A stretch of 64,000 bases of DNA from Embleya sp040605455 (GCF_040605455.1 NZ_JBEXCV010000021.1:18002-82001); one strand, 5' to 3'. Counted from the stretch's first letter, positions 16,180 to 24,243 are shown. Numbers and translations: made by a program. Notes: a model not told the origin generated them from the sequence alone.

Positions 16180-16785
16180 ATGGCTGGACCCCAGCGCCGC
16201 GGTGGCGGCGCCGGCGGCGGCGAGCGGCGGGACCGGCGGGATCGACGTGATGGTGGCGCAGCCGCCGAGAAGACCGCTTACGTCGAGCGCGTCGTCGCGA
16301 TCAATCGCGTCGCCAAGGTCGTGAAGGGTGGTCGTCGCTTCAGCTTCACCGCGCTGGTCGTGGTTGGCGATGGCGATGGCACCGTAGGTGTCGGTTACGG
16401 CAAGGCCAAGGAGGTGCCGGCCGCGATCGCCAAGGGTGTTGAAGAGGCCAAGAAGCACTTCTTCAAGGTCCCCCGTATCCAGGGCACCATTCCGCACCCG
16501 ATCCAGGGTGAGAAGGCTGCCGGCGTCGTGCTCCTGAAGCCGGCATCGCCGGGTACCGGTGTTATTGCCGGTGGCCCCGTGCGCGCCGTGCTCGAGTGCG
16601 CCGGCATCCACGACGTGCTGAGCAAGTCGCTCGGTTCGTCGAACCCGATCAACATCGTGCACGCGACCGTCGCGGCGCTCCAGGGGCTCGTTCGCCCCGA
16701 GGAGATCGCGGCCCGTCGTGGCCTGCCTCTGGAGGACGTGGCCCCGGCCGCGCTTCTGCGGGCCCGCGCGGGGGTTGGTGCGTAA
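16180..16785 (+). CDS. rpsE: 30S ribosomal protein S5
   Basis: This is a 201-residue S5, which with S3 and S4 forms the mRNA entry site and affects decoding accuracy. A Gly/Arg-rich N-terminal extension (about 30 residues) precedes the core EKTAYVERVVAINRVAKVV. The spectinomycin loop segment VVKGGRRFSFTALVVVGD is intact. ATG 16180 gives the family start MAGPQRRGGG. Its TAA overlaps the rpmD ATG. Confidence 0.97.
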   Translation: MAGPQRRGGGAGGGERRDRRDRRDGGAAAEKTAYVERVVAINRVAKVVKGGRRFSFTALVVVGDGDGTVGVGYGKAKEVPAAIAKGVEEAKKHFFKVPRIQGTIPHPIQGEKAAGVVLLKPASPGTGVIAGGPVRAVLECAGIHDVLSKSLGSSNPINIVHATVAALQGLVRPEEIAARRGLPLEDVAPAALLRARAGVGA

Positions 16786-16967
16786 TGGCACGTCTCAAGG
16801 TGACGCAGACCCGATCCAAGATCGGTGGCAGGCAGAACCAGCGGGACACTCTCCGTTCGCTCGGTCTCAAGCGCGTCCACGACGTGGTCGTCAAGGAAGA
16901 CCGCCCGGAGATCCGCGGCATGATCGCGACGGTGTCGCACCTCGTCACCGTCGAGGAGGTCGACTGA
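16785..16967 (+). CDS. rpmD: 50S ribosomal protein L30
   Basis: This is a 60-residue L30, a small peripheral 50S protein. LKVTQTRSKIGGRQNQRDTL and LGLKRVHDVVVKEDRPEIRG match the family. The ATG shares a base with the rpsE stop, and rplO starts one base after its TGA. Confidence 0.96.
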   Translation: MARLKVTQTRSKIGGRQNQRDTLRSLGLKRVHDVVVKEDRPEIRGMIATVSHLVTVEEVD

Positions 16968-16968
16968 C

Positions 16969-17427
16969 ATGGGTGCTGACAACCCGCTGAAGGTGCACCA
17001 CCTGCGGCCCGCCCCGGGCGCCAAGACCGCCAAGACCCGCGTGGGTCGTGGCGAGGGCTCCAAGGGCAAGACCGCCGGTCGTGGCACCAAGGGCACCAAG
17101 GCTCGTTACCAGGTGCCGGCCCGCTTCGAGGGTGGGCAGATGCCGCTGCACATGCGGCTGCCCAAGCTCAAGGGCTTCAAGAACCCGTTCCGGGTCGAGT
17201 TCCAGGTCGTGAACCTGGACAAGATCGAGTCCCTGTACCCGAACGGTGGCGAGGTCACCGTCGAGGGTCTGATCGAGAAGGGCGCGGTTCGCAAGAACCT
17301 GCCCGTCAAGATCCTGGGCACCGGCGAGATCTCGGTTGCCGTCCAGGTGAAGGTGCACGCCTTCTCCGGTTCGGCGAAGACGAAGATCGCCGCCGCGGGC
17401 GGTTCGGCCGACGAACTGTCGGTCTGA
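16969..17427 (+). CDS. rplO: 50S ribosomal protein L15
   Basis: This is a 152-residue L15, a core 50S assembly protein. The start MGADNPLKVHHLRPAPGAK and the Gly-rich GRGEGSKGKTAGRGTKGTK are diagnostic, as is PKLKGFKNPFRVEFQVVNLD. It ends the ribosomal run. Two terminators follow in the 352-bp gap before secY, so secY is largely decoupled. Confidence 0.98.
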   Translation: MGADNPLKVHHLRPAPGAKTAKTRVGRGEGSKGKTAGRGTKGTKARYQVPARFEGGQMPLHMRLPKLKGFKNPFRVEFQVVNLDKIESLYPNGGEVTVEGLIEKGAVRKNLPVKILGTGEISVAVQVKVHAFSGSAKTKIAAAGGSADELSV

Positions 17428-17458
17428 CCCGTAGGCGTGGACAAGGTTTGACCGTCAT

Positions 17459-17487
17459 GGCCCGTTCGGATCGGTACCGAACGGGCC
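17459..17487 (+). terminator. Terminator 1 after rplO
   Basis: GGCCCGTTCGG (17459-17469) pairs perfectly with CCGAACGGGCC (17477-17487) around a 7-nt loop. It lies 31 bp past the rplO stop. TTGACG follows directly. Confidence 0.75.
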
Positions 17488-17511
17488 TTGACGTCGTTGG
17501 AGGCTATAGCG

Positions 17512-17547
17512 CAGGGGCGTCACGCCGGTAAGGTGGTGACGCCCCTG
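17512..17547 (+). terminator. Terminator 2 after rplO
   Basis: CAGGGGCGTCAC (17512-17523) pairs perfectly over 12 bp with GTGACGCCCCTG (17536-17547), loop 12 nt. It lies 24 bp downstream of terminator 1, making a tandem pair. Confidence 0.7.
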
Positions 17548-17779
17548 TGGTTTGCTGTGTCGTGGGGGCAGGTTGGTTGCTCCACTCCCACACATGACTT
17601 GCTCTGTTTTTACCGTGTGTTGCGTCATGTCGCAGGAACGTCGGACCGGGGCGATACTTCCGGGCCGTCGGCGCTGTTATTGTCCGTGAGGTTCCCTGTG
17701 TGGGACCTGACCAGTGGTCCTATCCGGACCGACGACTCGATCGACTCGCCCCTAAGACGGGCGGGGCGCAGGAGGCAGT

Positions 17780-19102
17780 GTGCTCACCGCGTTCGCCAGG
17801 GCGTTCCGCACGCCCGACCTGCGCAAGAAGCTGCTGTTCACGTTGGCGATCATCGTCCTCTTCCGGATCGGGTCGCATATCCCGGTACCGGGCGTCTCGT
17901 TCGAGATGGTGCGCTCTTGCGTGGAGGACTCCAACCGGAACAGCCTGTTCGGCCTCGTGAACATGTTCAGCGGCGGCGCGCTGCTGCAACTCACGATCTT
18001 CGCGCTGGGGATCATGCCGTACATCACGGCGAGCATCATCCTGCAGCTGCTGACCGTGGTGATCCCGCGGCTGGAAGCCCTCAAGAAGGAGGGCCAGTCC
18101 GGCACCGCGAAGATCACCCAGTACACCCGGTACCTGACCATCGCGCTGTCGATCCTGCAGTCGACCGCACTGATCGCCACCGCCCGCAGCGGCGCGCTGT
18201 TCTCCAGCGCCCGCAGCGCGACCTGCGACCCGCAGGGCATCGTCCCGGACGACTCGCTCTTCCGGGTGATCGTCATGGTCGCCGTGATGACCGCCGGCAC
18301 CTCGACGATCATGTGGCTCGGTGAGCTGATCACCGACCGCGGCATCGGCAACGGCATGTCGATCCTGATGTTCGTCTCGGTCGCCGCCGGCTTCCCGGCC
18401 GCGCTGTGGACCATCAAGGAGCAGGGCACCATCGGCGGCGGCTGGGTGCCGTTCTTCACCGTCATCGCCATCGGCCTCGTGATGGTCGGCCTGGTGGTCT
18501 TCGTGGAACAGGCGCAGCGCCGGATCCCGGTGCAGTACGCCAAGCGCATGATCGGGCGTCGCGCCTACGGCGGGACCTCGACCTACATCCCGCTCAAGGT
18601 GAACCAGGCGGGCATCATCCCCGTCATCTTCGCCTCGTCGCTGCTGTACATCCCGGCCCTCATCGCTCAGTTCAGCGGTGGGAAATCGGACTGGGCGGTG
18701 TGGATCGAACGCCACTTCGTCAAGGGCGACCATCCGCTGTACATGATCACGTACTTCCTGCTGATCGTCTTCTTCGCGTTCTTCTACGTGGCCATCACGT
18801 TCAACCCCGAAGAAGTAGCCGACAACATGAAGAAGTATGGTGGCTTCATTCCGGGGATCCGCGCCGGCAGACCGACCGCGGAATACCTGAACTACATCCT
18901 CACCAGGATCACGTGGCCCGGATCGTTGTACCTGGGCATGATCGCGCTGGTACCCAGCATCGCGCTCGTGCTCTTCAACGCCAACCAGAACTTCCCGTTC
19001 GGCGGCACGAGCATCCTGATCATCGTGGGAGTGGGTCTGGAAACCGTGAAGCAGATCGAGAGTCAGCTCCAGCAGCGCAACTACGAAGGCTTCCTCCGCT
19101 AA
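17780..19102 (+). CDS. secY: Protein translocase subunit SecY
   Basis: This is a 440-residue channel subunit of the SecYEG translocon, with about ten membrane segments. The start VLTAFARAFRTPDLRKKLLF, the plug/TM2 region NMFSGGALLQLTIFALGIMP, the loop QAQRRIPVQYAKRMIGRR and FNPEEVADNMKKYGGFIPG are diagnostic. GTG 17780 has GGAGG at 17771-17775 (4-nt spacer). The adk ATG follows its TAA with no gap, so the two are cotranscribed. Confidence 0.98.
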   Translation: MLTAFARAFRTPDLRKKLLFTLAIIVLFRIGSHIPVPGVSFEMVRSCVEDSNRNSLFGLVNMFSGGALLQLTIFALGIMPYITASIILQLLTVVIPRLEALKKEGQSGTAKITQYTRYLTIALSILQSTALIATARSGALFSSARSATCDPQGIVPDDSLFRVIVMVAVMTAGTSTIMWLGELITDRGIGNGMSILMFVSVAAGFPAALWTIKEQGTIGGGWVPFFTVIAIGLVMVGLVVFVEQAQRRIPVQYAKRMIGRRAYGGTSTYIPLKVNQAGIIPVIFASSLLYIPALIAQFSGGKSDWAVWIERHFVKGDHPLYMITYFLLIVFFAFFYVAITFNPEEVADNMKKYGGFIPGIRAGRPTAEYLNYILTRITWPGSLYLGMIALVPSIALVLFNANQNFPFGGTSILIIVGVGLETVKQIESQLQQRNYEGFLR

Positions 19103-19756
19103 ATGCGTATCGTTCTCGTGGGGCCTCCCGGCGCGGGTAAGGGAACCCAGGCCCAGTACATCGCCGCCAACCTGTCGATTCCCGCCGTCTCGACCGGTGA
19201 CATCTTCCGCGCCAACGTGAGTCAGGGCACCCCGCTCGGCCGCGAGGCGAAGACCTACATGGACGCGGGCAACCTCGTACCCGACGAGGTGACCATAGGC
19301 ATGGTCCGGGAGCGCCTCGCGCAGCCGGACGTCGCCGCCGGTTTCCTCCTCGACGGGTTCCCGCGCAACACCGCTCAGGCCAAGGTGCTCGACGAGATCC
19401 TCGCCGAGAACGACACCGAGCTCGACGTGGTGCTCGAGCTCAAGGTCGACGACTCGGAGATCATCCAGCGCATCTCCGGCCGCCGGCAGTGCCGGGCCAA
19501 TGGGCACGTCTGCCACATCCTGACCGACCCGCCGAAGGTGCCGGGCGTCTGTGACGAGTGCGGCAGCGAGTTGTACCAGCGCGACGACGACCGCGAGGAG
19601 ACCGTCCGGCACCGCCTGGACGTGTACAAGGAGCAGACCGAACCCCTGGTCGGCTATTACTCCGAGCGCAACCTCCTGCTGCCCATCCAGGCGACGGGTC
19701 CGGTCAAGGAGGTCACCGTGCGCGCGATGACCGCGCTTCGGGAGTTCGGCGCCTGA
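19103..19756 (+). CDS. adk: Adenylate kinase
   Basis: This 217-residue enzyme interconverts ATP + AMP and 2 ADP. The P-loop GPPGAGKGTQAQ is at residues 7-18, AMP-binding STGDIFRAN follows, and the Arg-containing LLDGFPRN is intact. The LID domain carries four Cys-type ligands (CRANGHVC and CDECG), indicating a zinc-binding long form. It starts immediately after secY and ends before a very strong terminator. Confidence 0.98.
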   Translation: MRIVLVGPPGAGKGTQAQYIAANLSIPAVSTGDIFRANVSQGTPLGREAKTYMDAGNLVPDEVTIGMVRERLAQPDVAAGFLLDGFPRNTAQAKVLDEILAENDTELDVVLELKVDDSEIIQRISGRRQCRANGHVCHILTDPPKVPGVCDECGSELYQRDDDREETVRHRLDVYKEQTEPLVGYYSERNLLLPIQATGPVKEVTVRAMTALREFGA

Positions 19757-19785
19757 TCGGGCGTCGGCCGCGACAGACATCACAC

Positions 19786-19818
19786 ATGGGCGATCCGGGG
19801 AAACCCCGGATCGCCCAT
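19786..19818 (+). terminator. secY-adk terminator
   Basis: A perfect 15-bp stem (19786-19800 with 19804-19818) closes on an AAA loop. CGTGCTTTT follows, a real T tract. This is one of the strongest intrinsic terminators in the window, 30 bp after adk. Confidence 0.9.
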
Positions 19819-19900
19819 CGTGCTTTTCAGCCGAGACCATTCGGCGGGGACAAGGCTTCGGCCGAGCCGAGGTTTCGGCGAAACACAGACGAGGACGGCC

Positions 19901-20692
19901 ATGCCGGTGTTCAGGAAGCGGCACATGCGAATCGAACGCAAGACGCCCGAGCAGATCGAGAAGATGCGTCGTGCCGGGGCCGTCGTGGCGAACACGCTGG
20001 AGTTGCTGCGCGAGGCGGCGAAGCCCGGGGTGACCACGGGCGACCTTGACTCGATCGCCGAGCGGTCGATCCGCGCGGCGGGCGCGATTCCCTCCTTCAA
20101 GGGTTATCACGGCTTCCCGGCGTCGATCTGCGCGTCGGTCAACGACGTGGTGGTGCACGGGATTCCGGACGAGACGCCGCTGCGGGACGGGGACATCATC
20201 TCGATCGACTGTGGGGCGATCCTGGACGGCTGGCACGGCGACTCGGCGATCACCGTGCCGATCGGCACGGTGCGGCCCGAGGTACTCGAACTGAGCCGGG
20301 TGTGCGAGCAGTCGATGTGGGCGGGCATCGAGGCCGCGGTGGCCGGCGGTCGGCTGACCGACATCAGTCACGCGGTGGAGAAGTCGATCCGGGCCAACCG
20401 GCTGCCGGGCGGTGCCAGGTACGGCATCGTCGAGGACTACGGAGGCCATGGCATCGGCACCGAGATGCACCAGGACCCGCACGTGCTCAACTACGGGCCC
20501 GGCGGCCGGGGCCCGCGCCTGGAGGTCGGCGTGTGCCTGGCGATCGAGCCGATGGTCACCCTCGGCAAGCCGGACACCTACACGCTGGCCGACGAGTGGA
20601 CGGTCAAGACCACGGCGGGCGGCCACGCGGCGCACTGGGAGCACTCGATCGCGATCACCGAGAACGGGCCCGTGGTACTGACCCGTCCCTGA
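19901..20692 (+). CDS. map: Methionine aminopeptidase, type I
   Basis: This roughly 263-residue metallopeptidase removes the N-terminal methionine of nascent proteins. The metal ligands of the family are visible: Asp in SIDCGAILDGWHGDS, His in GGHGIGTEMHQDP, and Glu in AIEPMV and EHSIAITENG. ATG 19901 has GAGGA five bases away. ATG 19925 (MRIERKTPEQ) is also possible, with AGGAAG six bases away. A strong terminator separates it from adk, so it has its own promoter, unlike the adk-map coupling of many bacteria. Confidence 0.93.
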   Translation: MPVFRKRHMRIERKTPEQIEKMRRAGAVVANTLELLREAAKPGVTTGDLDSIAERSIRAAGAIPSFKGYHGFPASICASVNDVVVHGIPDETPLRDGDIISIDCGAILDGWHGDSAITVPIGTVRPEVLELSRVCEQSMWAGIEAAVAGGRLTDISHAVEKSIRANRLPGGARYGIVEDYGGHGIGTEMHQDPHVLNYGPGGRGPRLEVGVCLAIEPMVTLGKPDTYTLADEWTVKTTAGGHAAHWEHSIAITENGPVVLTRP

Positions 20693-20763
20693 TGCCAGAC
20701 CCCCGCCCGATGGTGGGGCTGGCCCCATGTACGACGCCTCGGCGCCTGCCTACTGTCGAAGGC

Positions 20764-21375
20764 ATGGTGAGGCATCCGACCATGCGGGCATCCGACGTCG
20801 ACCGTGAAGCGGCGGTGACGCTTCTGCGCGACCACCATGCGGTCGGACGGTTGACGCTCGCAGAGTTCAACGAACGTATGGGGGCCGCCTTCGGGGCGGT
20901 CACGCTGGGGGAGTTGGCCCGGCTGATCTCCGATCTGCCGCCGCCCGAACACCTGGAGGCGGACGTCGAGGTGATCCGCGCGCGGATGGCCTACGAGGCG
21001 GCGCGCACCCGGGCCGCCCTGGTGCGGCCGGTCGCGCCGGAAGCGTCGGTGTTTCCGGTGCTTCCCGAGTCCACGACGTGGCCGACGCCCAGACCGGCGC
21101 CGCCGCCGGTCCGGGACCGGGTGCGCCGGGACGTGGGCCTGGCGCCCCGGGAGCCGCAGGAGCGGGACGGGTGGGCCGCCGGAGCGCGGGCCCTGCGGGC
21201 GGCGTGGACCACGCTGAACGCGATCACCGCGTTGAACGTGGTGATCTGGCTGCTCGTCGCGGTGGCCGGCTCCGGCGTCGTGTACTTCTGGCCGGTGTGG
21301 GTCTACGGTCCGGCCGCGGCGGTGCTGGGCTCGATCCAGATGTGCTTCTGGCGGCACGGGCGCCCCGCGCCCTGA
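20764..21375 (+). CDS. DUF1707 domain membrane protein (first of two)
   Basis: This is a protein of up to 203 residues. The N-terminal DUF1707 domain (about residues 7-55) begins MRASDVDREAAVTLLRDH and contains GRLTLAEFNERM. An Arg/Pro-rich linker follows, then two C-terminal hydrophobic segments (about 152-170 and 173-192). TACTGT at 20751-20756 is followed by 7 nt and then ATG 20764, suggesting a leaderless mRNA. ATG 20782 with GTGAGG upstream is the alternative start. The domain is common in actinobacteria; its function is not established. Confidence 0.8.
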   Translation: MVRHPTMRASDVDREAAVTLLRDHHAVGRLTLAEFNERMGAAFGAVTLGELARLISDLPPPEHLEADVEVIRARMAYEAARTRAALVRPVAPEASVFPVLPESTTWPTPRPAPPPVRDRVRRDVGLAPREPQERDGWAAGARALRAAWTTLNAITALNVVIWLLVAVAGSGVVYFWPVWVYGPAAAVLGSIQMCFWRHGRPAP

Positions 21376-21410
21376 TGACCGGGCGCCGTGACAGGGCCTA
21401 CGCTCGTGGT

Positions 21411-21791
21411 ATGGATCGTGATCCGAACGCTCCCGCCACCCCCGCGGACCGCGAACGTGTGACCGCCGAGCTGCGCGAGCACCTCGCGTCGGGCCGACTG
21501 GCGCTGTCCGAATACCGGGCGCGCCTGGACGCGGTCCGGCGAGCGGGTACGGTGGGGGAGCTCGACACGGTCACGGCGCAGTTGCCGGGCCGCGAGGATC
21601 GGGACGACGCGGCGGGTGCGACGCCGCCGCGGGAGTATCGGCCATACGTCGACGCGCCTCCACGAGCCGGTGCCTACGGCCCGGCGGAGGGGCGGCGTCA
21701 GCGGGTTTCCAACGCGACGTTGAACAAGGTTTGGTTGGTCGTGATGTCACTCGGCGTGCTGGCATGGGCGCTGGTCTACTTTCTGAGGTAG
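21411..21791 (+). CDS. DUF1707 domain membrane protein (second of two)
   Basis: This is a 126-residue protein with an N-terminal DUF1707 domain (ADRERVTAELREHLASGRLA, then LSEYRARLDAV). It has a Pro/Arg-rich middle and one C-terminal membrane segment (about residues 103-124). It follows the first DUF1707 gene by 35 bp and is related to it in the N-terminal domain only. TACGCT (21399-21404) lies 6 nt before the ATG with no ribosome site, so a leaderless transcript is likely. Function unknown. Confidence 0.8.
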   Translation: MDRDPNAPATPADRERVTAELREHLASGRLALSEYRARLDAVRRAGTVGELDTVTAQLPGREDRDDAAGATPPREYRPYVDAPPRAGAYGPAEGRRQRVSNATLNKVWLVVMSLGVLAWALVYFLR

Positions 21792-21797
21792 ACCTGC

Positions 21798-21836
21798 GGG
21801 CCCCGGCGGGAACGGAACCTGTGGTTCCGGGCCCGG
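21798..21836 (+). terminator. Terminator before infA
   Basis: There is an outer stem CGGGCCC (21798-21804)/GGGCCCG (21830-21836) and an inner 7-bp stem CGGAACC (21814-21820)/GGTTCCG (21824-21830), loop TGT. TTTCGCTTTC follows. It separates the DUF1707 genes from infA. Confidence 0.6.
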
Positions 21837-21987
21837 TTTCGCTTTCATCGGTCGAGTGCCTTAGACTGACTCGTCGGCTCACATGTAGCCAGGTTTGGCG
21901 CGCCCGTCATCTGGGCGCCAAAAATTTGAGCTTCGTCATGTGCGCCGAGTAACGGTAGCTGACCCCGAGATACGAAGCGCGGAGGAC

Positions 21988-22209
21988 ATGCCCAAGAAGC
22001 AAGGGGCCATCGAAATCGAGGGCACCGTCATCGAGTCGCTCCCCAACGCCATGTTTCGCGTGGAGCTTCAGAACGGGCACAAGGTCCTCGCGCACATCAG
22101 CGGGAAGATGCGGATGCACTACATCCGAATCCTTCCGGACGACCGGGTCGTCGTCGAGCTGAGCCCGTACGACCTGACCCGCGGCCGGATCGTCTACCGC
22201 TACAAGTAG
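21988..22209 (+). CDS. infA: Translation initiation factor IF-1
   Basis: This is a 73-residue OB-fold protein that occupies the ribosomal A site during initiation. The sequence from KKQGAIEIEGTVIESLPNAM to YDLTRGRIVYRYK is almost invariant in the family. ATG 21988 gives the standard length; GGAGG ends only two bases before it, an unusually short spacing. It heads the infA-rpmJ-rpsM-rpsK-rpsD group. Confidence 0.97.
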   Translation: MPKKQGAIEIEGTVIESLPNAMFRVELQNGHKVLAHISGKMRMHYIRILPDDRVVVELSPYDLTRGRIVYRYK

Positions 22210-22325
22210 GCGAGCCCCAGCCCTGCCCACGCCGTGCGTGGTGTGTGGGGCTTGGACGCAAACCGATAACCGACTCGGCGACGGCGGCGTGCCCGCACGC
22301 CTTCGTCACACGTACCGGAGAAATC

Positions 22326-22439
22326 ATGAAGGTCAAGCCGAGCGTCAAGAAGATCTGCGACAAGTGCAAGGTGATCCGCCGTCACGGCCGGGTCATGGTG
22401 ATCTGCGAGAACCTGCGCCACAAGCAGCGCCAGGGCTGA
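22326..22439 (+). CDS. rpmJ: 50S ribosomal protein L36, zinc-binding type
   Basis: This is a 37-residue L36 beginning MKVKPSVKKICDKCKVIRRH. Three Cys and one His (CDKC, VICENLRH) form the zinc site, so this is the C+ form. GGAG lies five bases before the ATG. It follows infA by 116 bp. Confidence 0.97.
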   Translation: MKVKPSVKKICDKCKVIRRHGRVMVICENLRHKQRQG

Positions 22440-22506
22440 GCAACACCCCCTTCGCACAACGAGCGATCGACGCGCGACGCACCCCGTAAGAGCCGCAGCA
22501 CCCGAC

Positions 22507-22548
22507 CCCCGCTTCGTGCGGGACGCCACCCTCGGCCGGAGGCCGAGG
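22507..22548 (+). terminator. Tandem hairpins in the rpmJ-rpsM gap
   Basis: CCCGC/GCGGG (22508-22522) is followed by CCTCGGCC (22530-22537) pairing with GGCCGAGG (22541-22548) over a GGA loop. No T tract follows. They may slow or partly stop transcription before rpsM, or form a protein-binding leader. This is weak evidence only. Confidence 0.35.
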
Positions 22549-22621
22549 ACCGAGGACATCTCCAGAAGGTGTGCCGGACCGGTGCTGGGCCAGACCTCCG
22601 ACTAAACCAGGAGCCACACAT

Positions 22622-23002
22622 ATGGCACGCCTCGTCGGCGTCGACCTCCCCCGTGAGAAGCGGGTCGAGGTCGCTCTGACCTACATCTTCGGCGTCGGGC
22701 GCACTCGTGCGCTGGACACGCTGAAGAACACCGGTGTCAACCCTGACACCCGCGTCCGCGATCTCGCCGAGGACGACCTGATCAAGCTTCGCGACTGGAT
22801 CGAGTCGAACTACCGCGTCGAGGGTGACCTCCGCCGCGAAGTTCAGGCCGACATCCGCCGCAAGGTCGAGATCGGTTGCTACGAAGGTCTGCGTCACCGT
22901 CGCGGTCTTCCCGTCCGCGGTCAGCGCACCCACACCAACGCGCGTACCCGCAAGGGTCCGCGTCGCGCGATCGCCGGCAAGAAGAAGCCGGGCAAGAAGT
23001 AG
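22622..23002 (+). CDS. rpsM: 30S ribosomal protein S13
   Basis: This is a 126-residue S13, which bridges the 30S head to the 50S subunit and contacts P-site tRNA. MARLVGVDLPREKRVEVALT, the helix-hairpin-helix YIFGVGRTRALDTL and the tail RGLPVRGQRTHTNARTRKG are diagnostic. CAGGAG lies 8 bases upstream. It is the first gene of the alpha operon. Confidence 0.98.
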   Translation: MARLVGVDLPREKRVEVALTYIFGVGRTRALDTLKNTGVNPDTRVRDLAEDDLIKLRDWIESNYRVEGDLRREVQADIRRKVEIGCYEGLRHRRGLPVRGQRTHTNARTRKGPRRAIAGKKKPGKK

Positions 23003-23069
23003 TCCGCGTACGACGGATCACGCGGTCCTCAATTCGTAGCGGACCGACGACCTCAGGAGTTTCCAGCAG

Positions 23070-23471
23070 ATGCCTCCCAAGAGCCGCGCGGGCGCCAAGA
23101 AGGTGCGCCGCAAGGAAAAGAAGAACGTCGCTCACGGGCACGCCCACATCAAGAGCACGTTCAACAACACCATCGTTTCGATCACGGACCCCAGCGGCAA
23201 CGTGATCTCGTGGGCCTCCGCGGGCCACGTCGGCTTCAAGGGTTCGCGCAAGTCGACCCCCTTCGCCGCGCAGATGGCCGCCGAGTCCGCCGCGCGTCGT
23301 GCCCAGGAGCACGGCATGCGCAAGGTCGACGTTTTCGTCAAGGGCCCGGGTTCCGGTCGTGAGACCGCCATTCGTTCGCTGCAGGCCACCGGCCTGGAGG
23401 TGGGCTCCATTCAGGACGTCACCCCCGTGCCGCACAACGGCTGCCGCCCCCCCAAGCGCCGCCGCGTCTGA
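23070..23471 (+). CDS. rpsK: 30S ribosomal protein S11
   Basis: This is a 133-residue S11 of the 30S platform, next to the mRNA exit. AHIKSTFNNTIVSITDPSGN and DVTPVPHNGCRPPKRRRV are diagnostic. It follows rpsM by 67 bp and precedes rpsD by 28 bp. Confidence 0.98.
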   Translation: MPPKSRAGAKKVRRKEKKNVAHGHAHIKSTFNNTIVSITDPSGNVISWASAGHVGFKGSRKSTPFAAQMAAESAARRAQEHGMRKVDVFVKGPGSGRETAIRSLQATGLEVGSIQDVTPVPHNGCRPPKRRRV

Positions 23472-23499
23472 CCAGCAGCTGACTAGGAGTTAAAGAACA

Positions 23500-24126
23500 A
23501 TGGCGCGTTACACCGGCGCGGACTGCAAGCGCTGCCGTCGCGAGAAGATGAAGCTGTTCCTCAAGGGCAGCAAGTGCGAGGGCCCGAAGTGCCCGATCGA
23601 GATTCGGCCTTACCCGCCGGGTGAGCACGGTCGTGGCCGTACCAAGGACAGCGAGTACCTGCTGCAGATGCGCGAGAAGCAGAAGTGCGCGCGCATCTAC
23701 GGTGTGCTCGAGAAGCAGTTCAAGGGCTACTACGAGGAAGCGAACCGTCGCCAGGGCAAGACCGGCGAGAACCTGCTTCGCATTCTCGAGTCGCGCCTGG
23801 ACAACGTGGTCTACCGCGCGGGCTTCGCCAAGTCGCGTGACCACGCCCGTCAGCTGGTTCGTCACGGTCACATCGTGGTCAACGGCGTCAAGACGGACAT
23901 CCCGTCGTTCCGGGTCTCCGACAACGACATCATCGAGGTCCGCAAGGACTCGGTCGAGCTGACCCCGTTCGTGGTCGCCCGTGCCGAGGCCGGCGAGCGC
24001 ACCGTCCCGGCCTGGCTTGAGGTCATCCCGGGCAAGATGCGCATCCTCGTGCACTCCCTCCCCGCGCGTCAGGTCATCGACACGCAGGTGCAGGAGCAGC
24101 TCATCGTCGAGCTCTACTCCAAGTAA
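23500..24126 (+). CDS. rpsD: 30S ribosomal protein S4, zinc-knuckle (C+) type
   Basis: This is a 208-residue S4, a primary assembly protein of the 30S body and, in many bacteria, the alpha-operon repressor. The N-terminus has four Cys in CKRC (residues 9-12) and CEGPKC (26-31), a zinc knuckle. The S4 RNA-binding domain NVVYRAGFAKSRDHARQLVR follows. The zinc form, placed between rpsK and rpoA, is the ancestral arrangement. As I recall, S. coelicolor lacks rpsD here and uses a cysteine-free S4 elsewhere. A strong hairpin follows. Confidence 0.97.
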   Translation: MARYTGADCKRCRREKMKLFLKGSKCEGPKCPIEIRPYPPGEHGRGRTKDSEYLLQMREKQKCARIYGVLEKQFKGYYEEANRRQGKTGENLLRILESRLDNVVYRAGFAKSRDHARQLVRHGHIVVNGVKTDIPSFRVSDNDIIEVRKDSVELTPFVVARAEAGERTVPAWLEVIPGKMRILVHSLPARQVIDTQVQEQLIVELYSK

Positions 24127-24140
24127 GAGCTCCACGGGAT

Positions 24141-24189
24141 CGGGCGGACCGGGCAGGGGTTTCCATAAACCCCTGCGCCGGTCCGCCCG
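24141..24189 (+). terminator. Strong terminator between rpsD and rpoA
   Basis: A 12-bp outer stem (24141-24152 with 24178-24189) and a 10-bp inner stem (24153-24162 with 24167-24176) are separated by a single bulged G. The loop is CCAT. TATCCTTGTTT follows. The 22 paired positions make it one of the strongest hairpins in the window, and it sits inside what is usually one operon. Confidence 0.8.
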
Positions 24190-24243
24190 TATCCTTGTTT
24201 CCACTGGCGTCATATAGCGGGCGTCATTACCAGGAGGCATCCC

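Larger units (their letters stand above)
17428..17779 (+). promoter_or_regulatory. rplO-secY gap with two terminators and inferred secY promoter
   Basis: This 352-bp stretch has no gene. It holds two perfect hairpins (17459-17487 and 17512-17547). About 230 bp without a recognisable consensus follow before the secY ribosome site GGAGG at 17771-17775. A promoter for secY-adk must lie in that part, but I cannot place it with confidence. Confidence 0.5.

Noticed and set aside
17720..20728. Very long open frame on the minus strand (about 1,000 codons) opposite secY-adk-map
   Set aside because: It is antisense to three well-identified genes, has low-complexity Arg/His/Leu/Asp composition and no family resemblance. 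Such mirror frames are expected in DNA with very high GC at third codon positions.
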